Below, one piece after another: positions 22,945-33,965 of a DNA stretch of 64,000 nt (position 1 is its first letter; every line of letters starts with the position of its first letter). The position numbers and the translations under genes were made by a program. A model generated the notes under the pieces. It worked only from the letters and a program-made list of their open reading frames with translations. It had not been told where the DNA came from and searched no databases. The DNA is from Riptortus pedestris (taxonomy: Eukaryota > Arthropoda > Insecta > Hemiptera > Alydidae), in the NCBI GenBank assembly GCA_019009955.1, contig CM032231.1:86322001-86386000 (forward strand), written 5' to 3'.

Positions 22945-23340
22945 AATACAAATCTTTAATGAGTAAAATCGGAGCCAAGAGGGATTAGACAGGGGGTAAA
23001 GTACAAAATCGTGTAATCGTTTACTATGTGTTGGATTAAATAATGTATTAATATAGTAATGTACTGCAATTGTTGTTGAACACATCTAAAAAACAATTAT
23101 AGGAAAAAAAAAAATACTAACTCCGTGTAGTGTGTATTTCTTTTTCTGTTTTAGCTGTTCTGTTTCCTGCTCATGCAATTTTCACTTAAAAATACCCACT
23201 AAGTGTCTTAACTTAAAGTTGGTTTTTACATAGGCTTATTTTTGAGAGATAAATATTGAAACCAATTCGAGATGACATCGTCAGGGTGTCATTCCAGCAT
23301 GTGGGTAGTCTGTAAGTTTATGCAAATAGTGTCTAACGGA
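22945..23340 (-). mobile_element. Family H relic upstream of the endophilin start exon
   Basis: Weak reverse match (GAGTAAAATCGGAGCCAAG, CCAGCATGTGGGTAGTCTG, TGTCTAACGGACC). Strongly diverged. Confidence 0.35.
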
Positions 23341-23355
23341 CCATTTTAAAACTAA

Positions 23356-24253
23356 AAAAGTCCATCAAGCAGGGGCTGTGTAAACTAAGCAGCTTTCCCA
23401 AGCAAAAGTTTACAATAGATAAATATACATACAGGTAACACTACCATGAATGCTCAGTAAATTTACATTACAAGTTAATAATCTCTACAACGGAAAGCGG
23501 CTGAATTGTAAACAAAGGCCAGCCAGCCACGTATCACTGCATAGATAGACCGGAAAGGCAAACAATTAATGAAATATATCTGAATATAATATATTAATTT
23601 TATTGAAAACAATGTACTAAAGCTAGTGCTGTGTGTAATGTAGTGTAATGAATCAGAATCAGTTTTATCTCAATCACTCAAATTTTAGTAATCCAAAAAC
23701 AAAAGAAGGGGGGGGGTGTCAACAGAAAATATTTGCATATATCTCACAAAGTAAAAGTTCAATGAAAACCATATTTGGTATTTAGGCTTTGAATAATGTG
23801 GTTTATTGTATAAGAGAGTATTGTTTATGTAACACTAGTAGAAGTGGGGGTTAACTGAATGCTGAAAATTGAAAAATGCTTGGTTAATATTCAAAATAGA
23901 GAATAAATGTATATAACAATATTAAAAATAATAATAATATAAATGTATATAAATTGAAAAATGCAAATATCTCGGTTAATATTCAAGATAGAGAATAACT
24001 GTATATAACAATATTTATAGTACATTTAAATTGCAATAAGATTTATTCTATACACCTTTCCGATCGGACTTATAGTAACGAAGATATTTCGATTTTTCAA
24101 ACTTCTCCCCCACTTAACCCCCTCTCTCCCTGGTCCGATTTCAGCCGTTAACGAACTTGATTTTTCTTTTTACATAAAACGACTAAATATCGAGTTTAGT
24201 AACGATCAAACAAAAATTGCGACCGCTCACCAGACACATATATAGGTAGATAG

Positions 24254-24318
<65 letters not shown>
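23356..24318 (+). mobile_element. Family H, long subfamily, lacking its hairpin end
   Basis: Starts AGTCCATCAAGCAGGGGCTG. Its start half carries an extra ~300 bp (GTAACACTACCATGAATGCTC, GGAATTGTAAAC-like words, AATCAGAATCAGTTTTATC). The common core follows, ending in (TA)n at ~24,258-24,316. A short internal duplication of AAATGTATATAA...GGTTAATATTCAA lies at 23,880-24,010. No 3' hairpin; sequence changes to the integrase relic soon after. Confidence 0.75.
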
Positions 24319-24319
<1 letters not shown>

Positions 24320-24387
24320 AGATTGGTTCTATACAATTTGGAATAAAGGTTATTTGAAATGAAAATTTTAGAATAAGTTTCATTATT

Positions 24388-24870
24388 ATTTGTTAAAGCA
24401 TGGGAGAGAATAGTGGCACTTTGAATTGGATTTCATATTAGCTAACTTGCACAAACATTTCTTATATGAAAATTTTTTCAAGCATTTGTATTTTTTGAAA
24501 CCCTGGCCACCAACCAATGTCTGTTGAAGAACTGCGGTGCGAAGGCTTATCTCTTCGTCGGGCACTTCATCAGGAGACATGAAAATCTCGGTGCAAATTG
24601 TAAACTGACAACGCGAATATAATGTATTCAATTTTCCTGTCAATGTTCCAAGGTGGTAGAAACCATCTTCTTTTTTTGACTATCACTGCAATCATGCTTT
24701 TGGGGTCGATTTTAGATCGGTCGACATCAGGAATTTTGATCCTCACGTTCTGGCCAACTTCGGGATCTGGGAATTTTCCTTTCGTCGTTTTTTCCATTTT
24801 TTTTTGGCCTGTGATTCAATACCTTCCCTTGCTGCTTGGCGAATTTTGGCGAAGGGGTTTGCGTGCTTCC
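24388..24870 (-). pseudogene. Transposon integrase C-terminal relic (KRBA2/SCAND3-like)
   Basis: Minus-strand frames give AREGIESQAKKKMEKTTKGK, then FPDPEVGQNVRIKIPDVDRS, KIDPKSMIAVIV, then in another frame DEEISLRTAVLQQTLVGGQG and a Cys-rich tail CLKKFSYKKCLCK...KCHYSLPC. This order (VGDNV..PIPDVDR, SLRTAV, GGQGF, Cys-rich end) is the C-terminus of integrase-derived proteins annotated as KRAB-A domain protein 2 or SCAN domain protein 3, which come from Ginger/Gypsy-type integrases. Frames are broken in at least one place, and the RNaseH-like catalytic core is absent. It is a decayed fragment, probably of a transposon. Confidence 0.6.
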
Positions 24871-25178
24871 AAGGCTGGGGTGGGGTGCTCAACCGAGGTA
24901 GGGGGGAGATCCCTGTCTTCACTCCTCTTCAATGGACATTTTCCAATGAGCCTTGGCAAATCCGCACATTTACAGCATTGGTAAAAGTACGAAATCTCAC
25001 ATTTATTTAATGTTTTTCGGGCATTACCCAGCCAGACGGTAATTCCGGGGATTGACCAACTGCCAAGTGGTAAAAGCTCGAATTTCATCTAGATTTCGGA
25101 CTTTAACCAGTGCTCCTGGTAAATCCTAGGATTTACCGGTAAGTCCTGACATTTACTGCACTTTGGGGTTTTACCGTA

Positions 25179-25185
<7 letters not shown>

Positions 25186-25248
<63 letters not shown>

Positions 25249-25332
25249 GAACGGACCTCATTTTCGTCAACTAATAGGATGGACATTTGAAGAAATGTTT
25301 CGAAAATCGCATCATTAGTACAACCTCAAAAG
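25186..25332 (+). mobile_element. Family H 3' fragment
   Basis: (CA)n then (TA)n (25,190-25,242), TTTTGAACGGACCTCATTTTC, GGATGGACATTTGAAG, GCATCATTAGTACAACCTC. The hairpin is missing. Confidence 0.65.
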
Positions 25333-26639
25333 AACTCTTCATGTTTCGTTGTGCTAAATAGCCTCTAGGAGAGTATGTGGCCTTAATATCATCGCGTCTA
25401 TAAGGTACGCCTGCACAGGGAGTTACGCTAAGCCTAATAGAAACTTGCCGATGATATAAGGATTAGCCACCCTAAGTAAATTAAAAATCGATTCTGAGGT
25501 GAAGTTTAGTGCCAATATAAAGCAATTTTATGAAACTGTCGATTAGCTTATCATGTAAATTTGTTTACACAATTTTCAATTTGTATATTTAGAAAAATTA
25601 AAAATATATATTTCATAATACTGATGTGGTTTGAAGCTCAATTGAATCATGAATTATTTATACGCCTCGTTCCAGTTTCAGCAAACCAATTACACCTATA
25701 GCGCTGTTAATAAGTTTAATCCTGTTTGGCGTTGCAGGGTTTTAATTAAAAGATAAATATATTATTGGTTCTGCCTTAGTGTACATTATTAAAGTATCAT
25801 GGCTATCGTCCCATTGTTTTTAAACGTGTGCATAGGTAATAATCTTCTTTCTTAGAATTAACGTAAGTACTTTTAATAATTTCACATAGTCGAGTAACAT
25901 TTATATTTTTTTTACAACATGAGCTGTCATTTTTTATCACATGAATTAAAATTGCCATCCGAATACTCGTTTTTCTCAGTTAGTCAAGGTTTTATTTTTT
26001 CCCTAAGGACAACTATTGTTTTCTGACATCTTTCCCTTCCGATCCGTTTTTCCTAACCATGGTATTTAATACTGTCTATGAATTAATTAAATGTTCATGA
26101 GAAGAATAATTTTTTTTTATTTTTACTTTTCGTCCTAGTATTAAAAAAAATTAACTTGGTTTTCAACTCTTTTGATTTCACTTTCCATTTAGTTTTCCAG
26201 AGATAGTTTGATTTTTTGTTTCATTCAAATATTTTGGCTTAAGCAGTGAATGACGGACGTTCTGTTGGAAATCAAATTTCTATAAAAAATGTATTCAGTA
26301 GCATAAAGTAAAAATTGATCACCCGTCGAGAAAAGATATGTTTAATTGAAATTAATAAAATAAGTAGCTGATGACTTAGAGGTTATAAAATGCGAAAATA
26401 TAATTCATACAAATTGGGATTGTAAGCTATTACAAAAATTAATAAACCTAAATTTATCTGTAATAATAATTCAGGGCATTAGTTTCTTACAAAATATTAA
26501 CAATTTAAGAATAGCATGTAGTGCAAAATACAATCGTAACATTTGCTAATAGAAATATATATGAGCGGTGTATTTACAAATGTAAATAAATATTATTTGG
26601 AGTGTTAATTAATAATAAAATGAATGCCTTTTTTTATTT

Positions 26640-27237
26640 AAGTTTTCCTATTTTCATTTTAATACTATGCCACCCCCCCCCTTATGCCCGTGGGTCCTCA
26701 GCATGAAACTTGGTGTGTATGTTGCTCCTAAAACAGGTTAGGTTTCTAGCTATATTAATATTCTCTGAGACGAACAGGTGTGGGGGTTATAAGGACGGCC
26801 TGAAATTAAAAATAGCCATATTTCGTCTCCTACTGGTTTTTTGGCAAATATGCACATAACAAAAGTTGTTTATTTTGTTATTTAAAATAACGTTTGATAT
26901 ATGCACTTTTTCCGTATAACAAAGTATAAACGAAAAACTATAGAAGGGGTCAACAATGTTATAGGACACGAAAGACTAAATCGAAATTCCCTTTTTTTTT
27001 TTTTTTTACTAAAAGCTATATTAACATTTTTAGGAACGAACAGGAGTGGGAGTTGTAGGGAGGCATGAAATAAAAAATTGGCATATTTCGTTTCCTATTG
27101 TTTTTTTTTTTTGGCGGACGTGTGCACACGGCAAAAGTTGTTTAATTTGATATTTAGAGTAACTTTTATTATATACATCTTTATCATAATTTAGTATTTT
27201 AGTTGGTGGCGTAGCAACGCACGCAGGGTACAGCTAC
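26640..27237 (+). mobile_element. HelX element with two units, forward
   Basis: Opposite orientation to the 12-kb copy: AGGACGGCCTGAAATT (26,792) and GGAGGCATGAAAT (27,060) mark two units about 265 bp apart. The right end is GGTGGCGTAGCAACGCACGC then GTACAGCTAC/T next to (TA)n, a diverged version of the hairpin plus CTAG end. More degraded than the 12- and 15-kb copies. Confidence 0.5.
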
Positions 27238-27325
27238 TATATATATATTAACGTGCACAATTTCTCGGGCTGTGGCATTAAGGGGGCATAAAGGATAAAA
27301 GAGATGACAAAATGTGTGATATATT

Positions 27326-27652
27326 TTGGATAGCCTCGGTGTACGTACAATTCAAGAATTCGTCGACAGGAGCGCTACCACCACAGTACCGCGCACTAGC
27401 ATTTATAAATTAACAGATCCCATATTAAAGAACAACATCTTATCAACTCCAGAAATTTATTCTTCACGTTATGAAGACACATATTTTCATCCAAATACAA
27501 AATTATGGGGGATATGTTCATCTACAAGTCACAAAGTCCGATGGCCAACACAAGCATTGGCTGGAACGGACTCTCTCTGGTTCCGGGACCTTAGAGGAAT
27601 AGACGTTATTGTCTCTCGTCATCAAATTTTCCACCAAGAGGTCTCATTCAAA
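27326..27652 (+). CDS. Unrecognised open frame (~109 codons) interrupted by family H
   Basis: An open frame with normal-looking amino-acid usage: RTIQEFVDRS, YKLTDPILKNN, YEDTYFHPNTKLWGICSS, GTDSLWFRDLRGIDVIVSRH. No ATG opens it and no domain is recognised. It stays open until the family H element that begins at about 27,653, so it looks like part of a gene or a captured coding fragment cut by the insertion. It differs in composition from the (TA)-rich flanks. A chance ORF is possible but less likely given its length and composition. Confidence 0.3.
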
Positions 27653-28404
27653 ACTCCGTCACGCTGGGGCTGCGTAGACTAAGCAGATTTCCCACGCGAT
27701 GCATAACAATAGATAAATATACATACAGGTAACACTACAGTGAATGCTCAGTAATCTTACAAGTCAAGTTAATAATATCTACAAAGGAAAGTGCTCAATT
27801 ATAAACAAACAGGCCGGCCAGCCTCACAGCGCTGCATAGATAGTCCGGAAAGACAAGCAATTCATGGAATATATCTGAATATAACATATTAATTTTATTG
27901 AAAACTATTTACTAAAGCTAGTGCTGTAATTTGTAATGAATCAGAATCAGTTTTATCTCAATCACTCAAATTTTAGCAATCCAAAAACGAAAGAAGGGGG
28001 AGGGGTCAATATTTGGTATTTAGGCATAGAATAATGTGGTTTATTATATAACAGGTTAATGTTTATGTAGCACTAGTAGTAGTGGGGGTTTACTGAAAGC
28101 TGAAATCTGAAAATTGCAAATATCTCGGCTAGTATTCAAGATAGAGAAGAAATCTATATAACAGTATTAATAGTACATTTAATTTTCAATAAGATTTATC
28201 CTATACACTTTTTCGATCCGACTTATAATAACGGAGATATTTCGAATTTTCAAAATTCTCCCCCTCTAACCCCCCCCTCCCCCTGGTCCGATTTCAGCCG
28301 TTAACGAACTTGATCTTTCTTTTTACATAAAACAAATAAATATTGAGTTTGGTAACGATCAAACAAAAATTGCGACCGCTAGAGCGGTAACAGACAAATA
28401 TATG

Positions 28405-28479
<75 letters not shown>

Positions 28480-28603
28480 TTTTGAACGGACCTCAATGTC
28501 GTCATCTAGGAGGTAGGATCGACGGACATTCGAAGGAAAATTTCGAGAATTCCGTCATGAGTACTACCTCAATAGCTGATTTCCCTCAAGGGAAATCTGC
28601 TAA
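27653..28603 (+). mobile_element. Family H, full-length long subfamily (~951 bp)
   Basis: Complete: CTCCGTCACGCTGGGGCTGC at left and the hairpin GATTTCCCTCAAGGGAAATC-TGCTAA followed by T at right. The long start half (GGTAACACTACAGTGAATGC, CAATCACTCAAATTTTAGC) is shared with the 23,356 copy. (TA)n ~28,408-28,473. This is the best copy for defining the long subfamily. Confidence 0.88.
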
Positions 28604-29013
28604 TATACATACACATGCAGAAGGAAAGGTGAAAATGGAATACTCCAACAACAAGTGACCTACTCGGTATTTTGCTAACCATTTCAGCAAATAAAGTCCA
28701 TATCTCACAAATTTTAAGTCAAAATCTCAAGAGTGAGATAAAACCAGGTATAATAATAGCCATAGTCTTTTCATAACCATAATATTGCATAGTCCCTTCA
28801 ATAAAGCCATTCATACAGCCAATCCACTCAGGGCATTCTCTTTGAAGATCATATTATTCCCTTGAAAAGTTTTGAATTTAATTTAAAATATCCATCTTTT
28901 GCGAACAAGTTCTATTTCTTCAATTAACACAAATTTCAATTTAAGTGGCAACAACTAACAAACCTTTTCTTGCTGGCGATAAATTTCTACTCAAAATTAA
29001 ATTATTTAATTGA

Positions 29014-29165
29014 GTCCACTTTTTGCAACTTAGGCTAATCGGGACAGGTTATCTACAGGTTACCACCCTTTTCTAGCCAGGGTGGGACTTAGGATTTTAT
29101 TTAATGAATTCCGTCATTAAATCAATCACTCTGTCCAGGCGGGAATCGGACACGCCACTCTAGAA
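29014..29165 (-). repeat. tRNA-derived SINE body
   Basis: Reverse copy: GTCCACTTTTTGCAACTTAG, ACCACCCTTTTCTAGCCAGG, CAGGCGGGAATCGGACACGCC. It ends at the B box and lacks the A-box part. Confidence 0.8.
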
Positions 29166-29526
29166 TTTCTACTTAAGCCTTTCAATAAAGTGTAATAGAA
29201 ATTCAATATTCATAAGAATATTAAGAACTCTGAATAAAATCAAACCAAATCAAGAGTTTTAACAAATATTTTACATCGAAGACTAAATAAAATCTGAAAT
29301 CAAAAGACTTAAACCCTTCCCCCGCCCCCAGGGCGAAAGAAAACGTATAATTTAAGAAACTCAAAGGGTTTCTATAATATATTTTTTCTATATTGTAGGC
29401 AAGTAATATCTGTTTTTTATGATCTATGTATTTAATTTAAGCAGGAAAATTCTACAAGCTTCGAAAAATATCTAAAAAAGGTCTTTATCTCACACTAGAC
29501 ATAACGAAAATGTGGTTCTGCTAAAA

Positions 29527-29529
<3 letters not shown>

Positions 29530-29589
<60 letters not shown>
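29530..29589. repeat. (TA)n microsatellite
   Basis: Uninterrupted TA repeat of about 60 bp, with no family H sequence on either side that I can see. Confidence 0.95.
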
Positions 29590-29594
<5 letters not shown>

Positions 29595-29935
29595 TTATCC
29601 ATGCACAACGAACTACATGTAGAGTTTTAGATGTAATATAACATATATGTTAATAATACTTTAAAGTTCATTAATTTGTTATTGAAAAACAATTAACATA
29701 TAAGAAAAAGAAGAAAAAAACAACAAATAATATACATGAAGAAAGAACAAACGATCAAAAGTGATTCCCCTAAGCCTAAACAGAACATTTAAAAGTCTGT
29801 GTTTGGCACCCCGTAAATGTGTTCAGGCATAAATTTAAAAAAAAATTTTGCACCAATTGAAAAAATGAACAAAGCCACGGATTATCATAGCATATAGAAA
29901 GTCATCTCGATAAAGGAGAAAGCTATTCCATTTAA

Positions 29936-30081
29936 GCAGATATCCCTTAGGGGAAATGAGCTATTGAGTTGTACTCATGATTCAAAAAAATTCTTTAAAT
30001 GTCCATCGATCCTACTACCTAGGTGATGACGAAAATGAGGTCCGTTTATATATATAATTGTCTGTATGTTTTCGACCAGGT

Positions 30082-30143
<62 letters not shown>

Positions 30144-30580
30144 CTGTTAACGCGGTAGCAATTTTTGTCTGATCGATATACATTCTATGTAAAAATGAAA
30201 ATCAAGTTCGTTAACGGCTAATATCGGACCAGTCTGGAGGGTGGGGTTTACAGAGAGGGGGGGATATCGAAATATCTCCGTGACGTAATTATGGCTCGGA
30301 TCGAAGATTTGATAGAACCAAACTTATTGAAATTGTAATGTCCTATATATGTTGTTATATACGTTTTTTCATTATTTTGATTATTAACCGTGATATTTGC
30401 AATTTTTAATTTTCGACCTACGCATGTCATTAACAATAAACTGTTATATTATGAAGCACATTATATACAGCCTAAAAATCAACTATTGTTCTCATTGAAC
30501 TTTTAGGTTTAGAGATAAATGCAAATACGTGGGGCACGATGGGAATCAGCTTAGTTAACATAGCCCATGCGTGACGTTTT
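29936..30580 (-). mobile_element. Family H, full length, diverged
   Basis: Reverse copy with hairpin TATCCCTTAGGGGAAATG at left, CATCGATCCTACTACCTAGG, (TA)n ~30,083-30,140, GTTCGTTAACGGCTAATATC, and start end GGGAATCAGCTTAGTTAAC...GCGTGACG at right. The next copy begins within a few bases, head to tail. Confidence 0.75.
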
Positions 30581-30584
30581 TGCA

Positions 30585-30726
30585 GATTTCCCCTAAGTGA
30601 AATCAAATATTGAGGTTGTACTCATGACGCGATTTTTGAACTTTTTCTTCTAATGTCCATTGATCCTACCCAGGAGATGACGAAAATGAGGTCCGTTCAA
30701 AACTGTAAATATATACAGTTTTGAAC

Positions 30727-30775
<49 letters not shown>

Positions 30776-31180
30776 GCCTGGTACCGCTCTAGCGGTCGCA
30801 ATTATTGTTTAATCGTTACCAAACTGGATATTTAGTCGTTTTATGTAAAAAGAAAGATGCAGTTCGTTAACGGCTGAAATCGGGCCAGGGGAGGGGGGAT
30901 TAGTGGAGGAGATTTTCGAAATATCTCGGTTACCATATGTCGGATCGAAAAATCGTATAGAACCAATCTCATTGCAAATTAAATGTACTATACTTATTGT
31001 CATATACGTTTATTCACTATCTTGAATATTAACCGAGATATTTGCCTTTTTCAGCCATCAGCAAACCGCGACTTCTACTCGTGTTACATAAACAATACTC
31101 TGCTACAAAATAAATCACATTATTCGTTGCTTAAATACCAAAAATTGAATTCAAGAGACCTTTATTATACGAGATACATG
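30585..31180 (-). mobile_element. Family H, tandem neighbour copy, hairpin half and core
   Basis: Reverse copy that begins GCAGATTTCCCCTAAGTGAAATC and holds CATTGATCCTACCCAGGAG. A small ATATACAGTTTTGAACG repeat precedes (TA)n. The core runs to GACTTCTACTCGTGTTACAT. The matching start end may be the piece at 31,455-31,527. Confidence 0.7.
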
Positions 31181-31454
31181 CAAATAAGTTCTGGTGAGCC
31201 CCCTCCCGGCTTAAGGTTTTGGACTACTTAAATTTGATTGATTGAGATAACAATTATTCTGACTCATTATTAATTACAGTATAAGTTATAGTTATCATAC
31301 GTTATATTCATATATATTTCAGTAATTGTTTTTCTTTCCTGTTGGAAGTTGGCAGAACTCTTTGTTTACATTTCAGACGCTTCCCTTTGGGAGGTTTCTT
31401 ATTATCGTTTGTATTTATTTACTTAATATTTACGGTGCTGTTGTGTTACCAGTA

Positions 31455-31527
31455 TGTATATTTGTTTATTGTTAAACTTCTCGCAGTAAATCTGCTTAGT
31501 TTACGCAGCCCCTGCGTGACAGGCTTT
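31455..31527 (-). mobile_element. Family H start end
   Basis: AAATCTGCTTAGTTTACGCAGC then CCTGCGTGACAGGC, reverse orientation. It is probably the far end of the 30,585 copy, split by ~275 bp of other sequence. Confidence 0.6.
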
Positions 31528-31529
31528 TC

Positions 31530-31960
31530 TGTCGATTCTCAGACCAGGAACTCTATCTCTTTGTCAGTCATTCATTCAGTTGTCCACTCGGGAACTTGGC
31601 GAAAGCTGCACAGACTCCTGGAACCTGAATGTACTAGGATGCTACTCCGCTCCAGAGCTGTTCTGCTCACCTCCATGTTGCGTAACCCTTCAGATTTCTT
31701 CTTGCGCCGAACGCCTTTGTAAGAACACGCTAAACTGGAGGAACTGCGCAACGCTGAACCGTCGAGCCTCTCATACAAAAGCCACTGGTCCTGCCCATCT
31801 GATCGCTTTGAGAGCTATAACTGTCACCTTACCCTGCAATTCTACCACTAAATCAGGTCTCCAGGAGTAACCCCCTATCACTTCCGCAACTCTCTGGGTA
31901 TGAAACCCTGTCTGACAAAGCCTGCAACGCTGTTGTGCTTAAGTCTAGAGGCAAATATAA
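31530..31960. other. GC-richer block of unknown origin
   Basis: Clearly higher in G+C than its neighbours, with overlapping short frames on both strands (for example MYERLDGSALRSSSSLACSY on minus). I recognise no protein, rRNA or tRNA. It lies between a family H end and a (TA)n tract, so it may be captured or unique DNA. Confidence 0.4.
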
Positions 31961-32021
<61 letters not shown>

Positions 32022-32023
32022 TA

Positions 32024-32130
32024 CTAGCGGACCCGACAGAGGTTGTTCTGCTTGCTATTTCAAGCAATTAGGAAATTAAATTTAATAATATTATATTTTA
32101 AACAAAAGCTACTTTTAATAACACAAAGAG
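32024..32130 (-). mobile_element. HelX-like 3' end fragment
   Basis: After (TA)n the minus-strand end reads CAGAACAACCTCTGTCGGGT then CCGCTAG/T: CTAG next to T with a weak hairpin. It is close to the 59,223 copy (GACCCGACAGA, TTCAAGCAATTAGGA, AAAAGCTACTTTTAATAACAC). Only ~105 bp remain. Confidence 0.5.
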
Positions 32131-32137
32131 CCTAAAA

Positions 32138-32969
32138 GTCCAATTTTACAATAGATAAATCTACTTACTGGTAACAAACAATACCAATGTGATTATTTAG
32201 TAAATAACCACAAGCTAATGAGAAATTATTCAGTAAATTATAATAAGCTCCCAAAAGAAAAGCGTCTGAATTGTAAACAAACAGGTCAGCCATCCTCTGA
32301 CAGATAGAAATATTCTAGACCAGTCAGAAAAAGAATTACTGAAATATATCTGAACATAATACATTAATTATATTTAGATCTATTTACTATAGCTAGTGCT
32401 GTAATTAACAATGAATCAGAATAATTTGTATCTCTATCACTCAAATTGTAGTAACATAGAAAGGAGGGGGGGGGGGTCAACAGAACATATTTGCATATGT
32501 CTCCCAAAGTAAAAGTACAATGAAAACAATATACGATATTTAACCTTGGAATGAAATAGTTCATGATCTAACAGCTTATTATTACGTCCGACATGAGCAA
32601 GCGTGGGTGTTTATTGAAAGCCGAAAACTATAAAATACAAATATATCGGTTAATATTCATGAAACGGGAAAAAAAGTGTTGAACAATATTTATTTTTTTA
32701 TTTATTTATTAACGTCCACTTTTTGCAACTTAGGCTAATCGGGACGGGTTATCTACAGGTTACCACTCTTTTCTAGCCAGGGAGGGATTTTAGAACGTTA
32801 TTTAATGAATTTCGTCACTAAAAAAACAATATTTATAGATCATTCAATTTGCAATAACATTGGTTCTATACAATTTTTCAATACGACTTATAGTAACAAA
32901 GTTATTTTCAGCATTACCCCTCTCCCCTCACACTGGTCCGATTTCAGCCACTAACGAACTTGATCTTTA

Positions 32970-33014
<45 letters not shown>

Positions 33015-33133
33015 GAACGGACCTCATTTTCGTCATCTCCTGGGTAGGATCGATGGACATTTGTAGAAATTTTTCGAAAAAGCGTCATGAGTACGGCCTC
33101 AATAGCTGATTTTCCTAAAGGGAAATCTGCTAA
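32138..33133 (+). mobile_element. Family H, long subfamily, with SINE nested inside
   Basis: Forward copy. The extreme start is deleted (GTCC joins directly to AATTTTACAATAG). The long start half, the core, (TA)n ~32,970-33,009, and TCATCTCCTGGGTAGGATCG follow. The end is GATTTTCCTAAAGGGAAATC-TGCTAA. A SINE at 32,694-32,824 interrupts it. Confidence 0.8.
32694..32824 (-). repeat. tRNA-derived SINE nested in family H, with target duplication
   Basis: Reverse, 5'-truncated copy. The host word AACAATATTTAT occurs at 32,682-32,693 and again at 32,825-32,836: a 12-bp target-site duplication, as expected for LINE-driven insertion. Confidence 0.85.
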
Positions 33134-33633
33134 AAAAATGAGGGGGTGCCTACAAATAGCATTTACATATTTCATAAACCCGTGGATAATTTATTCATGA
33201 CTGTTGTTGACTCAGATATTGCAAACGCATTATTTTATTAAGTGCGTTAATTTTATATCTATGTATAATTATAGAATTAATAAATTACGATGAATATTGA
33301 TTGAAACTCTTCAATATTCAACGTCTTCCAGTTTCTTTATTTGCGGCTTATTTTAATAAATCATAGACATTTATCTCCATTCACACGAGGAAAAAAACAT
33401 TCAAGAAGTTTGATAGCCTTTATTTATATCGGAGTGTTTTGATATAAACTTTATGAAAGCTAGGTGTGTGTAACATTGCTCCATGTTTACGAGCAATAAA
33501 TCTTGCCTAATGATTATATATTATATTTGGCATTTAAAACTCTATTGGTTGGTATTCTGGCAGGTGGAAGTGACTTCTAATGTAGGTAGGATGAAAAAAT
33601 GTTGGCTACGCTTCCACTATAATAATTTAATAA

Positions 33634-33680
33634 CACGGCAAAGCGCTTTCGATGCTGTGCATCATCGTCAGTGCCCTGTT
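33634..33680 (-). ncRNA. Candidate hammerhead ribozyme motif, left palindrome arm
   Basis: Minus strand: CAGGGCA, CTGACGA, extra T, stem II GATGC/GCATC with loop ACA, GAAA, short stem III (AG/CT), T, TGCCGTG. It mirrors the motif in the right arm. Confidence 0.4.
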
Positions 33681-33917
33681 GACCCACTCAATAATAGTTA
33701 CAATTTTCTATAAAATATGTTAGGCACATATAACAAAAAACTTATTTTTCTTAGGACTAAAAACATATAAAATCTAACGTGGAACTAAATAATTAGTTAT
33801 TTACTTATTTAGTTCCACGTTAGATTTTATATGTTTTTAGTCCTAAGAAAAATAAGTTTTTTGTTATATGTGCCTAACATATTTTATAGAAAATTGTAAC
33901 TATTATTGTGTGTGTCA

Positions 33918-33965
33918 ACAGGGCACTGACGATGATGCACAGCATCGAAAGCGCTTTGCCGTGTT
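33918..33965 (+). ncRNA. Candidate hammerhead ribozyme motif, right palindrome arm
   Basis: CAGGGCA pairs with TGCCGTG (stem I: four pairs, a mismatch, two more pairs). CTGACGA and GAAA are the core. GATGC/GCATC is stem II and AG/CT a minimal stem III. Compared with 3,341-3,386 the stem II bases differ completely yet still pair. The unpaired T after CTGACGA is unusual. Confidence 0.45.
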
